Shown: positions 1 through 8,800 of the stretch, in pieces | How positions within the stretch are numbered: position 1 is the stretch's first letter | Layout: each line of letters starts with the position of its first letter | Assembly (NCBI GenBank): GCA_934462945.1 | Contig: CAKSJF010000043.1 | Coordinates: forward strand, 1-19,363 | DNA: 19,363 nucleotides | Direction of reading: 5' to 3' | DNA from: an uncultured Clostridia bacterium | GTDB taxonomy: Bacteria > Bacillota > Clostridia > UBA1381 | Position numbers and translations under genes: made by a program | The notes under the pieces: model-generated | Seen by the model: only the letters and a program-made list of their open reading frames with translations | What the model was told of the DNA's origin: nothing | Databases searched by the model: none

Positions 1-1
1 C

Positions 2-403
2 GTGAAAACCGACAAAAGATTAGATTTCGGCAAAGCTGCCGTTATTTATCTTTTGAGCACTGACAGGGTATTCGGAACAATCCTTGAAAACTATGTGTCC
101 AATCCGATTTATATTCTGCCGAAAATGTATAACGGCAGTAGAGGTGAAGAACAATATAACTTGTATCACGCAGTCAGAATGCTTGCAGGAATGGAAACAG
201 GTCTTGCGGAAGAAGATCTGACCGAGGACGGCGTTATAGATGATAAAATTCTTTGTCTGATTATCAATGCCAAATTTATTGAGAAGTACGGCATAAGCGG
301 ATTTAAAAATAAGCGGAAAAGAAAACAGAGCTATGTGAATAATCCGATGAACCGCAGGCAAAATACATACTCATATAAAGGACAGACAATACGGATTAAG
401 TAA
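2..403 (+). CDS. Small protein of unknown function, possibly 5'-truncated by the window edge
   Basis: I do not recognise this protein. The open frame begins with a GTG at the second base of the window, so neither the real start nor an upstream ribosome site can be judged; it may be the 3' part of a longer gene. As read it is 133 aa with no signal peptide or membrane segment. It has a mixed alpha/beta-looking first two thirds (YLLSTDRVFG, YNLYHAVRMLAGME, KILCLIINAKFIEKYG) and a strongly basic, Asn/Gln-rich tail (KNKRKRKQ, NRRQNTYSYKGQTIRIK) that could bind nucleic acid. The next reading frame follows closely, with a good ribosome site starting right at its stop codon, so the two are probably co-transcribed. 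I cannot tell whether it is an ordinary chromosomal gene or a remnant of a mobile element. Confidence 0.55.
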   Translation: MKTDKRLDFGKAAVIYLLSTDRVFGTILENYVSNPIYILPKMYNGSRGEEQYNLYHAVRMLAGMETGLAEEDLTEDGVIDDKILCLIINAKFIEKYGISGFKNKRKRKQSYVNNPMNRRQNTYSYKGQTIRIK

Positions 404-423
404 GGAAGGTGATATAATGGCAG

Positions 424-786
424 TTGGATGAATCCAATCAGGTGGTCAATATGAAAGAAGTTTGCGTACCGAGCATGAATTATGCGTCCGGCAGCTGGGG
501 GGATATGAACTATGCAGTTCCGTTCTACCGTGCAGCATACGACATCAAAGGAAAAACGCTGATTACTTCTCCTGCGGCAGCGCCGGACGTGCAGAAAATC
601 AGCGACACCAGCGTTTTCTTTGCGGATCAGTTTAAATATGTATATAAATATAACACGCAAAACAACAAGGTCACCTCGGCAGACTATACCGATCTGAAAA
701 CCTACCGGCAGAATCCGTCCGGCTATTCCAAGGTGTTTACCATGCTGTTCTGCGGAGATGATATAGTAATGGTAATTTATGAATAA
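424..786 (+). pseudogene. Unrecognised 120-codon reading frame with an apparent 5' frameshift
   Basis: The open frame is 120 codons if it starts at TTG 424. The well-placed ribosome site (AAGGAAGGTG, 402-411) instead points to ATG 417, which reads only Met-Ala-Val-Gly before TGA at 429-431. Removing one T from the GTTGG at 423-427 would join that ATG to the long frame (M-A-V-D-E-S-N-Q...), so a single-base insertion, or a sequencing error, is the simplest reading. The protein has no signal peptide or membrane helix. It contains aromatic, beta-rich stretches (GSWGDMNYAVPFYRAAYDIKG, FADQFKYVYKYN, FTMLFCGDDIVMVIYE) and I cannot assign it to a family. The alternatives are genuine TTG initiation downstream of a four-codon leader peptide, or a decayed gene. 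It sits behind the first small ORF and just before the palindromic element. Confidence 0.45.
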
Positions 787-792
787 GGAGGA

Positions 793-1059
793 TAAGTCTG
801 AATAAAATCGCCCATAGCACTGCTTTTTGCTCGGGGTAGCGCAGCGGCATTTCGGTAGTGAATGACAGTTCAGTGAACTGTCAGAGCCGAAATGTGACCG
901 AGCCGCAGCGAGAAGTAGCCATGTACAGAGCAGTGGCGTTACCTAAATCAAAGATTTAGAACGCTGTTGCATGGCTTTCGTTCCCAAATTTAAAATTTGG
1001 ACTCAAGCGCAACCACTCGCTGCAAAGCAGCACTCTGAGCGATTTTCTTTCAGCCTTTA
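793..1059. repeat. ~265 bp palindromic element with imperfect inverted ends and internal hairpins
   Basis: This fills most of the 312-base stretch without a gene (787-1098). The left end (about 793-842) and the reverse complement of the right end (about 1008-1059) align with a few mismatches and one indel. Both contain CTGAA, then AAAATCGC, TGCTTT and GCGC in the same order. Inside are a stem CATTTCGG/CCGAAATG (848-855/887-894) capped by the palindrome 864-882, a stem AGCCATG/CATGGCT (917-923/970-976) capped by 943-959, a hairpin at 984-1000 and one at 1019-1031. The fold resembles a closing stem with several branches. It could be a MITE-like non-autonomous element, a palindromic intergenic repeat or a structured RNA leader for the gene at 1099. 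No transposase, clear target duplication or known RNA class was recognised. Confidence 0.6.
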
Positions 1060-1064
1060 GTTTT

Positions 1065-1078
1065 GTGCCTTACGGCAC
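1065..1078. repeat. Small hairpin just upstream of the stalk-domain gene
   Basis: GTGCC-TTAC-GGCAC forms a 5-bp stem with a 4-base loop, ending 20 bases before the ATG at 1099. It lies just outside the right end of the palindromic element and has the same tight arm-loop-arm geometry as the hairpins inside it. No T tract follows, so it is not an intrinsic terminator. A role in leader structure is possible but unproven. Confidence 0.35.
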
Positions 1079-1098
1079 GGAAAGGAATGGGTATAAAG

Positions 1099-1533
1099 AT
1101 GAAAAAATGTTTTTCCCTAATCCTTGCAGCCGTGATTTCTCTGATGATCACAATGACGGCGGCTGCGGATGGAATTTATGAAAATGTATCGGTTTATTAT
1201 AACGGCGAAAAGCAGCCGCAAACGGTTACGGTGACCGAGATTGACGGAAGTGTTTTAATTCCGATCCGCCCGGTATGGGATTTGTTTTCAACAAAGCTTA
1301 CCTGGGACGGCATGCGAAAACGTATCACAAGCTCCACAGCGCTTGGAAAAACCATCATTCAGATTGGTTCTGCGGTGGTGAGCGTGAATGGTAATAACGT
1401 TTATGTGGCGGCAACCTATCCGCGGATTTTCGGCGGATCGACCTTGATTCCGCTGGATTTGGCAGAAGCATGCACCGGCGCAAGTATTAAATATGTCACA
1501 AGCAACCAATCCTTACAGATTGTACGGGATTAA
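1099..1533 (+). CDS. Secreted copper-amine-oxidase N-terminal (stalk) domain protein
   Basis: This is a 144-aa protein with a typical signal peptide (MKKCFSLILAAVISLMITMTAAA, cleavage near residue 23). The mature part is a single copper amine oxidase-like N-terminal domain. The visible features are VSVYYNGEKQ, the SVLIPIRPVWDLF segment, LTWDGMRKRITSS, ...IIQIGSAVVSVNGNNV, STLIPLDLAEACTGASIKY and the final QSLQIV strand. In Clostridia such domains occur in cell-surface proteins and do not imply oxidase activity; no copper site or catalytic domain is present. ATG 1099 is preferred because the in-frame ATG 1087 directly abuts the AAAGGA ribosome site, whereas 1099 is about 12 bases from it. The gene is 33 bases upstream of the first giant hydrolase with no terminator between them, so co-transcription is likely. 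It may act as a small binding or anchoring accessory protein (inference). Confidence 0.8.
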   Translation: MKKCFSLILAAVISLMITMTAAADGIYENVSVYYNGEKQPQTVTVTEIDGSVLIPIRPVWDLFSTKLTWDGMRKRITSSTALGKTIIQIGSAVVSVNGNNVYVAATYPRIFGGSTLIPLDLAEACTGASIKYVTSNQSLQIVRD

Positions 1534-1566
1534 GAGGGTAACTACTTTTTAAAAAAGGAGGCAACT

Positions 1567-4500
1567 ATGCGAAAGAGATGGATATCTTTTGTGCTTGCAG
1601 CGGTGATGCTTTTCGGGCTTCCGGTTGCATATGCACAGGAGGAACAAACAGAAAATCAGTTATACTGTCTTTCGGATAACACGTGGCAGGCGGAGGATAC
1701 TGCGCGTTATCAGGAAATGGGGATTGCGCTTTCTAACTATGAAACCGGGGCAACTTATCAGTGGGAGGAAGGCTCGGACGGACAGGTTATGGAGCAGGAT
1801 TCCGAATGCAGGAAAATGACCGGCGGCTTTCTTGACGGGAACAGCGGAGAATATGCCGCGTGGTCAACCTGGGGAGAAACAAAAAATACGGCAACCGCAG
1901 TATTTGATCTTCAAAATACCTATTGGGTCAGTCGTGTGGACGCGTGGTCGTTAGCAAAAAAGCAATCCCAGGCAGGCGTGGTTGAGGTCAGAATCGGAGA
2001 AAGCCTGGATCAGCTAAGGGCTGTTCCTGCTGCAAAAACTGTCAATCCATCCGATTCGGAGATTGACGCAGCAGGCGGAAAAGCGGCAGCCCTGGCAACC
2101 ACCGAATGGAATGCCGCAAAAGCGCGTTACGTACTGGTGACCTACCACGTTTCAGACCAGCAGTCGAATGTGCTTTCCGAGAATATCTTTTCGATGATCG
2201 CGGCAGAGATTGTAATTTTCGGATATTTAGAAAAGCCAATCTCGGCGGATGAGGAGATCGGGGAGATTGAGGAAACAGAGCCGGTTGTGGTTCATTCATC
2301 AGACGCTCCGAAGCTGGATGAAAGAAACTGCTATTTAACCGATCTGGGCGCTGTTTATGAGGTAACCGGGGCAGAGGTAACGCAGTATTGCTCCAGTGTG
2401 AGCGGAATGGACGGATATGAAATATATTTAAGCTCAGACGAAAAGAATTATATGAGCGTTGCAAATGCAGAGGTTTCGGACAATTCGGAGTATACGAAAA
2501 ATACAACGGTATGCAATATCCAGGGAAAAATGTATGCACGCTATGTAAAGCTTGTATTCCGGAAATCGGAGAAAAAGCAGGAAATCACCCTGACCAATTT
2601 AAAAATCATGGGTCGGGATGGAATTTCCCAGCAGAGAATTGATCAGAATGCGGACTACAGCTATTACACAAAGCAGCCATACCAGACAGCGGACGATATC
2701 CGTTTTCAGGATGCGGACTGTAAAAAGCTGATGGATGGAAATACAGAAGAAACGGTTTCCACCAGTGAAAACTGGGCAAATATTGTGGTGGATTTAAAAG
2801 AACCGTATCAGATCGGGGATGTGGACGTTTACACGCTTTCGGATGGAAATTATTTCACAGAGGGCGCGGAAATCCGCTATTCCTTAGACGGGGAAAAGTG
2901 GTTTAGCTATTCCTATTATGTCAATCAGAATCCGCAGAATCAAGGCGGAATTGTAAAGAGCAGCTTTTCCGGCATTCCGGGGAGAAATGCACGCTATTTA
3001 AAAATCATTTTGCAGAGTGCAGAGCATCAGATTGCGGTGAGTGAGATTGCCGTTTCGGGTTATCCGGTTAAAATGGCACGTGCAAAGACACCGCCGAGAG
3101 TGCCGCTCCGTGTGGAAATGAAAAACTATCTGCTTGCCTATCTCGATTGGTCAACCTATAACTGCGATAATGCCAGCAAGATGGCGCTTTATATCGAACA
3201 AAGTCCATATACCAGCACAAAGGGTCTGACCCCTGTGGCAGTTTACGAACGCTTTGATGATGAATTTATCAATCGGTATGCAACCAAAACCGGTCTTGAG
3301 CCGGAGCGTACCTATTATTTTGCAATTACTCCGTTTGATGATGAGGGAAACGAGTATCAGTCAGTTACTCCGGTTAAGGTGACAACGCAGGGCGTTTTGG
3401 GAACAAAGGTGCGCGATGTGTTCAATCTGACAAACCATCCGAACTACACCGGCGGCGCAACCGTCCGGTTCGGATCTTATACCGATCAGATGAAGGCAGA
3501 GGCAGTCAGATTGTATGACGAGCTTGGCGCGTCTAACAAAACCAGAAGCTTTGACCTTGGCAATGTGCAGGATTATACAAATATCGGTGTCAGCACAATG
3601 ATGATCAACGACGGCACGACATCGAAAAACTATGGAAACTGGATGCATTCCAACGGAAACGAAATGGATCTGCATAAGGCAGATACAGATGCATTTTTGA
3701 GGGACATGAAAGCGTCTTATAAAAAGCTGAAAAATGACGATCCGCGGCATGTGCTGATCGATCCGGTTCTGGGCGGAACAGAGGTCAGCTCTCTTAACTG
3801 GCTGGATGAACTTTACCGGGCAGGAAACGGCATTGAAACCAAGATGAATTTTGATGCGCTGGATGCACATTTCTACTGTAAGTCGGTGGATGAACAGATT
3901 CCGGGACTTGCATCCGGTGTGCCGGAAATTTTGTTTAAGAAAATTCAGAGCGTCCGCAATGTGATGAAAAAATATCATGACGAGGACAAACCGATTGTCT
4001 GCACAGAAATAGGCTTTATCACATCCGATAAACCGGGTTATCAGCCGGCGCTTGATTATGAAACACAAAGCGATTATGTTGTCCGGGCATATCATATCAT
4101 GATTTCGCAGGGAATCAGTGAGGTTTGGTACTATAATTTCCATGATGACGGACCGGATATCAATTATACCGAGCATAATTACGGCTTGATTGATTATTTC
4201 GGTACTGCAAAGCCGGCTTATTACGGTTATTATAACATGTATCAGCAGCTCCGGAATACAGAATTTCTGGGTCAGCTCTCCGGCGTGTCGAATCCGTATT
4301 ACGGATGCGAATACTTTGATGAACAGAAAAATAAGCATATTTCGGTCATCTGGAACGCAGCCGGGCAGGACAAGACCATGCGGTTTGAAACGGTGTCCGG
4401 AAAGGATGAGGGCATTGAAGTGATTTCCAGTGACGGCGGATTTTCTTATCTGGAAACGGAAAACGGTGAGGCATCTGTCACGATTGGCAGTACACCGGTT

Positions 4501-5781
4501 TATCTCTATTCGGATGCCGGAATCAAAGTAAATTCTATTAATGTCGCATTTGATGCAGTAAACGCGTCGAAAGATACCACCAGAAACCGGGATGTTACCT
4601 TTACCGTATCCCGTCAGGCATTAGGCGCAGGACTTTCCGGTTATGTAGAGGCAGACGGCATGCCGGCAGGCTGGACAATTCAGAATGACACACACTTTGA
4701 CAGTACACAGAATCAATTTGATGTGGTGATTCATGTTCCGGAAAGTGCGGAGGAACAGACGGAGAAATTTGTCTTGAATGTTGTGACCGAGAACGGTATT
4801 GTAACGCCGATTCAGGTAAGCGTGAATGTGAAGATTTCCGTAAGTATTCACTTTGTACCGCAGCCGGTGGACAAGGAAAACTGGAATCAGTGGAGAATTG
4901 CCGCATACTGTACAAATATTGTGGATGTGCCGGTGGATGCAACGCTGAGCGTTCTGGGTTCAAGCGGAATCACCCTAAGCAGTGAGATGCAGAAACTGCA
5001 ATCACTCCAGCCGGGCGATACCAAGGTGGTATACTTTGACGTCAGCGAGCTGCCAAAAGCAGTCGGCGCTGCGGCAACCTTTAGTCTGGAGATTAACGGA
5101 AAGAGAACAAATATTGACCGTGCCCTGAATTTCTCGGCATGTGTAAATGACGGCGTTACACCGCAGTTAGACGGCGTTCTCTCTCCCGGAGAATGGGACG
5201 GCTGCCAGGTGATCACTGACACCACCAATACCGATTCTCTAAAAAGCGCGAACATGACCGCGGCGGATTGTTCCTGGAAACTTTACCGGAAATGGGATGA
5301 GGAGAATTTATATATTGCAGTGGATGTGACCGATGATGTGTTCTATCAGGCATGGACAGGCGGAGACATGTGGCAGGGCGACAATTTGCAGATTGCACTG
5401 GATCAGACCAGAACCGAGGGAGTCGGCTGTGCAACAACCGACTACTTCGAGCTTGGCGTTTCCAGAAATCCGGAGACGGAGGAGCTTGACACCTGGGCAT
5501 GGCTTGCCGATATTTTAGTAAAGCGGGATGTGACGGTTCAGGGCTGTGTTGGAAAAACCAGCCGGAGCGAGGACGGACACACGATTTACGAAATTAAGAT
5601 TCCATGGGCATATCTGTATGAAAAGCCGCAGATTGAAGAATACTCCATGATCGGCTTCTCCTTTGTGGTGAATGATAATGACGGCAAGGGAAGAAAGCTG
5701 GGCGGTTCGTATATGAACGGAATTGCGGATGCAAGTAAGAATCCAAATAGCTTTGAGGATATGGTGCTTGTAAAGAAATAA
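1567..5781 (+). CDS. Giant secreted multidomain glycoside hydrolase (clan GH-A) with discoidin-like and CBM9-like modules
   Basis: This 1404-aa exported enzyme has a signal peptide at 1-23 (VAYA|QEEQ). The ribosome site AAAGGAGG lies 5 bases before the ATG. Domains in order: an N-terminal discoidin-like module about 32-221, a second discoidin-like sandwich 250-350, a third 360-498, fibronectin-III-like 508-607, TIM-barrel hydrolase about 612-900, a beta domain to about 985, two Ig-like domains 990-1185, and a C-terminal CBM9-like carbohydrate-binding domain 1195-1404 (LDGVLSPGEWDG, WDEENLYIAVDVTDD, WQGDNLQIALD). Clan GH-A catalysis is supported by Asn-Glu at strand 4 (HSNGNE, acid/base E699) and by CTEIGF (nucleophile E814). 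The exact GH family is unclear; GH39-like is my closest guess. There is no sortase, SLH or membrane anchor. The neighbouring protein downstream is a paralogue. The substrate is presumably a complex glycan, bound through several beta-sandwich modules. Confidence 0.85.
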   Translation: MRKRWISFVLAAVMLFGLPVAYAQEEQTENQLYCLSDNTWQAEDTARYQEMGIALSNYETGATYQWEEGSDGQVMEQDSECRKMTGGFLDGNSGEYAAWSTWGETKNTATAVFDLQNTYWVSRVDAWSLAKKQSQAGVVEVRIGESLDQLRAVPAAKTVNPSDSEIDAAGGKAAALATTEWNAAKARYVLVTYHVSDQQSNVLSENIFSMIAAEIVIFGYLEKPISADEEIGEIEETEPVVVHSSDAPKLDERNCYLTDLGAVYEVTGAEVTQYCSSVSGMDGYEIYLSSDEKNYMSVANAEVSDNSEYTKNTTVCNIQGKMYARYVKLVFRKSEKKQEITLTNLKIMGRDGISQQRIDQNADYSYYTKQPYQTADDIRFQDADCKKLMDGNTEETVSTSENWANIVVDLKEPYQIGDVDVYTLSDGNYFTEGAEIRYSLDGEKWFSYSYYVNQNPQNQGGIVKSSFSGIPGRNARYLKIILQSAEHQIAVSEIAVSGYPVKMARAKTPPRVPLRVEMKNYLLAYLDWSTYNCDNASKMALYIEQSPYTSTKGLTPVAVYERFDDEFINRYATKTGLEPERTYYFAITPFDDEGNEYQSVTPVKVTTQGVLGTKVRDVFNLTNHPNYTGGATVRFGSYTDQMKAEAVRLYDELGASNKTRSFDLGNVQDYTNIGVSTMMINDGTTSKNYGNWMHSNGNEMDLHKADTDAFLRDMKASYKKLKNDDPRHVLIDPVLGGTEVSSLNWLDELYRAGNGIETKMNFDALDAHFYCKSVDEQIPGLASGVPEILFKKIQSVRNVMKKYHDEDKPIVCTEIGFITSDKPGYQPALDYETQSDYVVRAYHIMISQGISEVWYYNFHDDGPDINYTEHNYGLIDYFGTAKPAYYGYYNMYQQLRNTEFLGQLSGVSNPYYGCEYFDEQKNKHISVIWNAAGQDKTMRFETVSGKDEGIEVISSDGGFSYLETENGEASVTIGSTPVYLYSDAGIKVNSINVAFDAVNASKDTTRNRDVTFTVSRQALGAGLSGYVEADGMPAGWTIQNDTHFDSTQNQFDVVIHVPESAEEQTEKFVLNVVTENGIVTPIQVSVNVKISVSIHFVPQPVDKENWNQWRIAAYCTNIVDVPVDATLSVLGSSGITLSSEMQKLQSLQPGDTKVVYFDVSELPKAVGAAATFSLEINGKRTNIDRALNFSACVNDGVTPQLDGVLSPGEWDGCQVITDTTNTDSLKSANMTAADCSWKLYRKWDEENLYIAVDVTDDVFYQAWTGGDMWQGDNLQIALDQTRTEGVGCATTDYFELGVSRNPETEELDTWAWLADILVKRDVTVQGCVGKTSRSEDGHTIYEIKIPWAYLYEKPQIEEYSMIGFSFVVNDNDGKGRKLGGSYMNGIADASKNPNSFEDMVLVKK

Positions 5782-5796
5782 CATTAGAATGAGGAG

Positions 5797-5838
5797 GCAA
5801 AACGCGCGTTTCGGTTCTATGCCGCAGGCGCGTTTTGC
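5797..5838. repeat. 11-bp perfect inverted repeat between the two giant hydrolase genes
   Basis: GCAAAACGCGC at 5797-5807 pairs perfectly with GCGCGTTTTGC at 5828-5838 around a 20-base loop. No T tract follows the second arm, so it is not a standard terminator; it may be an mRNA-processing or stability hairpin between co-transcribed genes. A GAGGAGG sequence (5791-5797) overlaps the left arm, but no start codon sits at a usable distance from it. Confidence 0.6.
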
Positions 5839-5865
5839 GTATGCAAGCAGGAAAGGAAGCTTTCG

Positions 5866-5873
5866 GAAAGGAG
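5866..5873 (+). promoter_or_regulatory. Ribosome binding site that fixes the start of the second giant hydrolase
   Basis: GGAAAGGAG lies 8 bases before ATG 5882, which is followed directly by a signal peptide. The frame is open upstream to 5789, but translation from there would run through the hairpin and add 31 residues ahead of the export signal, so 5882 is chosen. A small hairpin, GAAAG-GAAG-CTTTC (5851-5864), sits just upstream. Confidence 0.75.
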
Positions 5874-5881
5874 AGTACAAT

Positions 5882-8800
5882 ATGACAAGGAGATGGACGG
5901 CGCTTTTATGCTCTGCGGTTTTGGTGTTCACCCAGCTGCCGGAGCTGCGTTCTTCTGCTGCGGATCGGGAGACGCGCTATGTCCTGAGTGAAAACGCATT
6001 CCGTTCGGAGGATGTTTTGATGTATCAGGACGATTTTGGGATTGACCTTCAAACCCTCAAAACCGGCGCGGAATATACCTGGGACACACAGGATCAGGAG
6101 ATTCAGTTTTATGATGATTATGTTTCGGTGGACGGCAGCTATCGGAAAACAATCGGGGGGCAGGATTTGCGGAGCGGAAATATCCGGAGCTGGCTGGTGC
6201 AGGATGGCGGATTCCCGGGAGAAACCTGGTCGCAGTGGGGCTATCGGGACTGGGAAACGGTGCGCTTTGATTTAAAGCATTCCTATCCTGTGGACGCGGT
6301 GGATCTCTGGGACTATAACCGCGGAAAAGACGGCACATGGGCGATGGGTGAGATTGAAATCTATGCCGGAAACAGCAGAGATCAGATGGATTTGGTATGG
6401 TCGGGTATGGCGAATCAGACCACAACCCAAGCCGAATATGACGCCGGAGCGTATCACTATAACCGCACGCCGGCAAGCTTTCCGAAAGTCTCGGCGCGGT
6501 ATCTGGATATCCGTTTCAAATCGGCAGAAACTTTGCAGGCGGGGGAAAACGAATATTCGTGTCAGCAGGTTCGCCCGGTTGAAATAGTCATCTTCGGAAA
6601 TCTTCCTTATGCAAAACAGCAGGGAGAACTTGCGGCAGAGAGGCAAAGAGCGGAGGACTTTTTAGAGCGCGGAGAATATTATCAAAGCACATCTGCTCTT
6701 TCCGAACAGGTTCTGTGCTTAAATGACGCAATCGGACAGGAGACGGTTACCGAGGAGGAAAAGGACGCGCTGATTGCCGAGACAGAACGGCAGATTAGGG
6801 CGCTCATTCCGCGCGGTGACTATTACACACTTTCCGGCAATACCTGGAGCGAGGGTGATTCGTCCTATTATCAGATTTGGGATGAACAGCTGATGCTGAA
6901 AACGGCGGCAGAAAATCAGCCAGGCTATCGGTGGATTAACACCCGGACCAATCTTGCCGGAGAGGAGCAGGATATTTATGATTACGATTTTACCGATGGG
7001 AATGGAACTCTCCAGCGATCGGCAAAATCAAACGATCCGGATTGCAAGGCTCTGACGAATGGGTATCTTGCCAATAATGACGGAAACCAGAATGTCAACG
7101 GGGCATGGTGTCCGAAAGGACCGTCCGTTTTTGAATTTGACCTGGGCGGTATCTATCCGGTTGACCGTTTGGACATGATTCTGAAACAGTATGCCTCGGT
7201 GCAGCAGATACAGATTTTTGTGTCGGAGGATGGTGAACACTATCAGAAAATTGCAGAGCAGGCAGGAAATACGGAATCGTCTGCACAAAATGCAGACCGT
7301 GTTCCGCTCTATTTCCAGTCGGTTCGGTTTGCGCCGACAATGGCGCGGTATCTTCGTGTGATTCCCTGGAATCAAGGCTATCAGCAGGATTTTTGTGAGG
7401 CGGCAGTCTTTGGATGGCTTGCGCCAATCGAGCGGAATCCGCGCGCAGAGAATGTACGCTTTACAGACGAAGCGGATCAGACCCAGACAGTCTATTATGG
7501 TGTGGACGCACTCTATGCTGCTGCAGACGTATGCGACACCTCCGCAGAGTTGATTGCTGCTGTATACAGTCAGGAGGGCAGATTAAAGAGAGTTTTGCGA
7601 ACGAATCAAGAGGATTATGAGTTGGGTGTACCCTATTCGCTGAAAATCAAAATCAGTCCGTTAGAGGTCGGGGATCAGGTCAGGGCATTTGTGATCACTT
7701 CTCTGGATCGGCTCACTCCTTTGGGGAAATGTGCAGACATCCGGTGTATTGACGGCACGGCACAGGGCATCATAAGCGGAAACAGCGTTGGGGCAGATGT
7801 TTCTTCCTATGCACTTTGCGAGGGCTACGACTGGGTTCTAAACGGTGAAACCTCACAAGCGTTTCTCCAAAACGGCGATACCCTCTTTGACGGAGATCGC
7901 ACAGCTCTTTTTGAGGGAGAGCAAATGAGCATCAGACTGCATTTTCAGAACACGGTTCGTGTTGAAAAAATAAACCTGTATGCGATGTGTTCCCCGGAGC
8001 TGGCGGTCGGTACAGTGGAGGTGTCTGCCTCTATGGATGGAATCAGCTATGAGCCGGTGGAGGGAAAACTGAAAATTCCGTCCGGCAAACTGAACCGGAT
8101 TATGCCGGTGAGTCTGGATTTTTCAGATGTTTATGCAAGACATCTGAAAATCACAGTTAAAAAATCGCAGGACGCAGACGGTATGGGTCTTTCGGAGCTT
8201 GAAGTATACGGACATCCGGCAGAATTTTCAAAGCAGCGGTTTACCGGCTACACCTATGAAACCGCTGTTCCGTTCCGGACAGAACAGGATCTTTTAGAGG
8301 CGGATTCTTCCCTGGATGCCTTGAATCATTCTTCTGATCCGGTTGAGACAGCAGGCAATTATGCAAGTGTGATCTACGATCTTGGCGGATATTATCAGCC
8401 GGAGGATGTTACGGTTTATGGAGATTTTGCCGGCGGTGAGGTGCTGACAAGTGTGGACGGCTTTTCATACTATCAGGCAGCTGTGCTTGTTTTGCAGAAC
8501 GGAAAAGCGCATGCCTGCGGAAAAGCAAACCAAAACGCGCGTTATATAAAGGTGGTACTCCACCGCGGAGCGCTTTCCCGGATTGTACTTCGGGAGATTG
8601 TGGTGACAGGCAGAAGCCGTTATGACCGGAACGCAGAGAAAAATTCCCTGGCAGAGCCGGTTTCGGTCAAGGCAGAGCTGAAAGCCAATAATATTCTGAC
8701 GCTTGATTGGAGCGGATATCCGGCAGAGCAGAATGATGTTGTGGAGTATAAGGTATATATCAGCGACCGGGTATTTGGCAATACCTCCAGAATGGATTTA

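Noticed and set aside
408..418. TATAAT at 413-418 as a promoter -10
   Set aside because: It coincides with the ribosome-site-to-ATG spacer and has no -35-like hexamer at 16-18 bases upstream.
787..1060. Possible CRISPR-like repeat or tRNA in the gene-free stretch
   Set aside because: There are no regularly spaced direct repeats and no tRNA cloverleaf or T-loop. The structure is made of inverted, not direct, repeats.
1099..1533. Copper amine oxidase enzyme
   Set aside because: Only the small N-terminal stalk-type domain is present, with no catalytic domain, topaquinone site or copper-binding histidines.
3361..4338. Long open frame (325 codons) on the minus strand opposite the first giant hydrolase
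   Set aside because: It is low-complexity, Ile/Cys/His-rich and has no ribosome site or recognisable domain. The + strand frame there encodes the conserved catalytic barrel, so this is a shadow.
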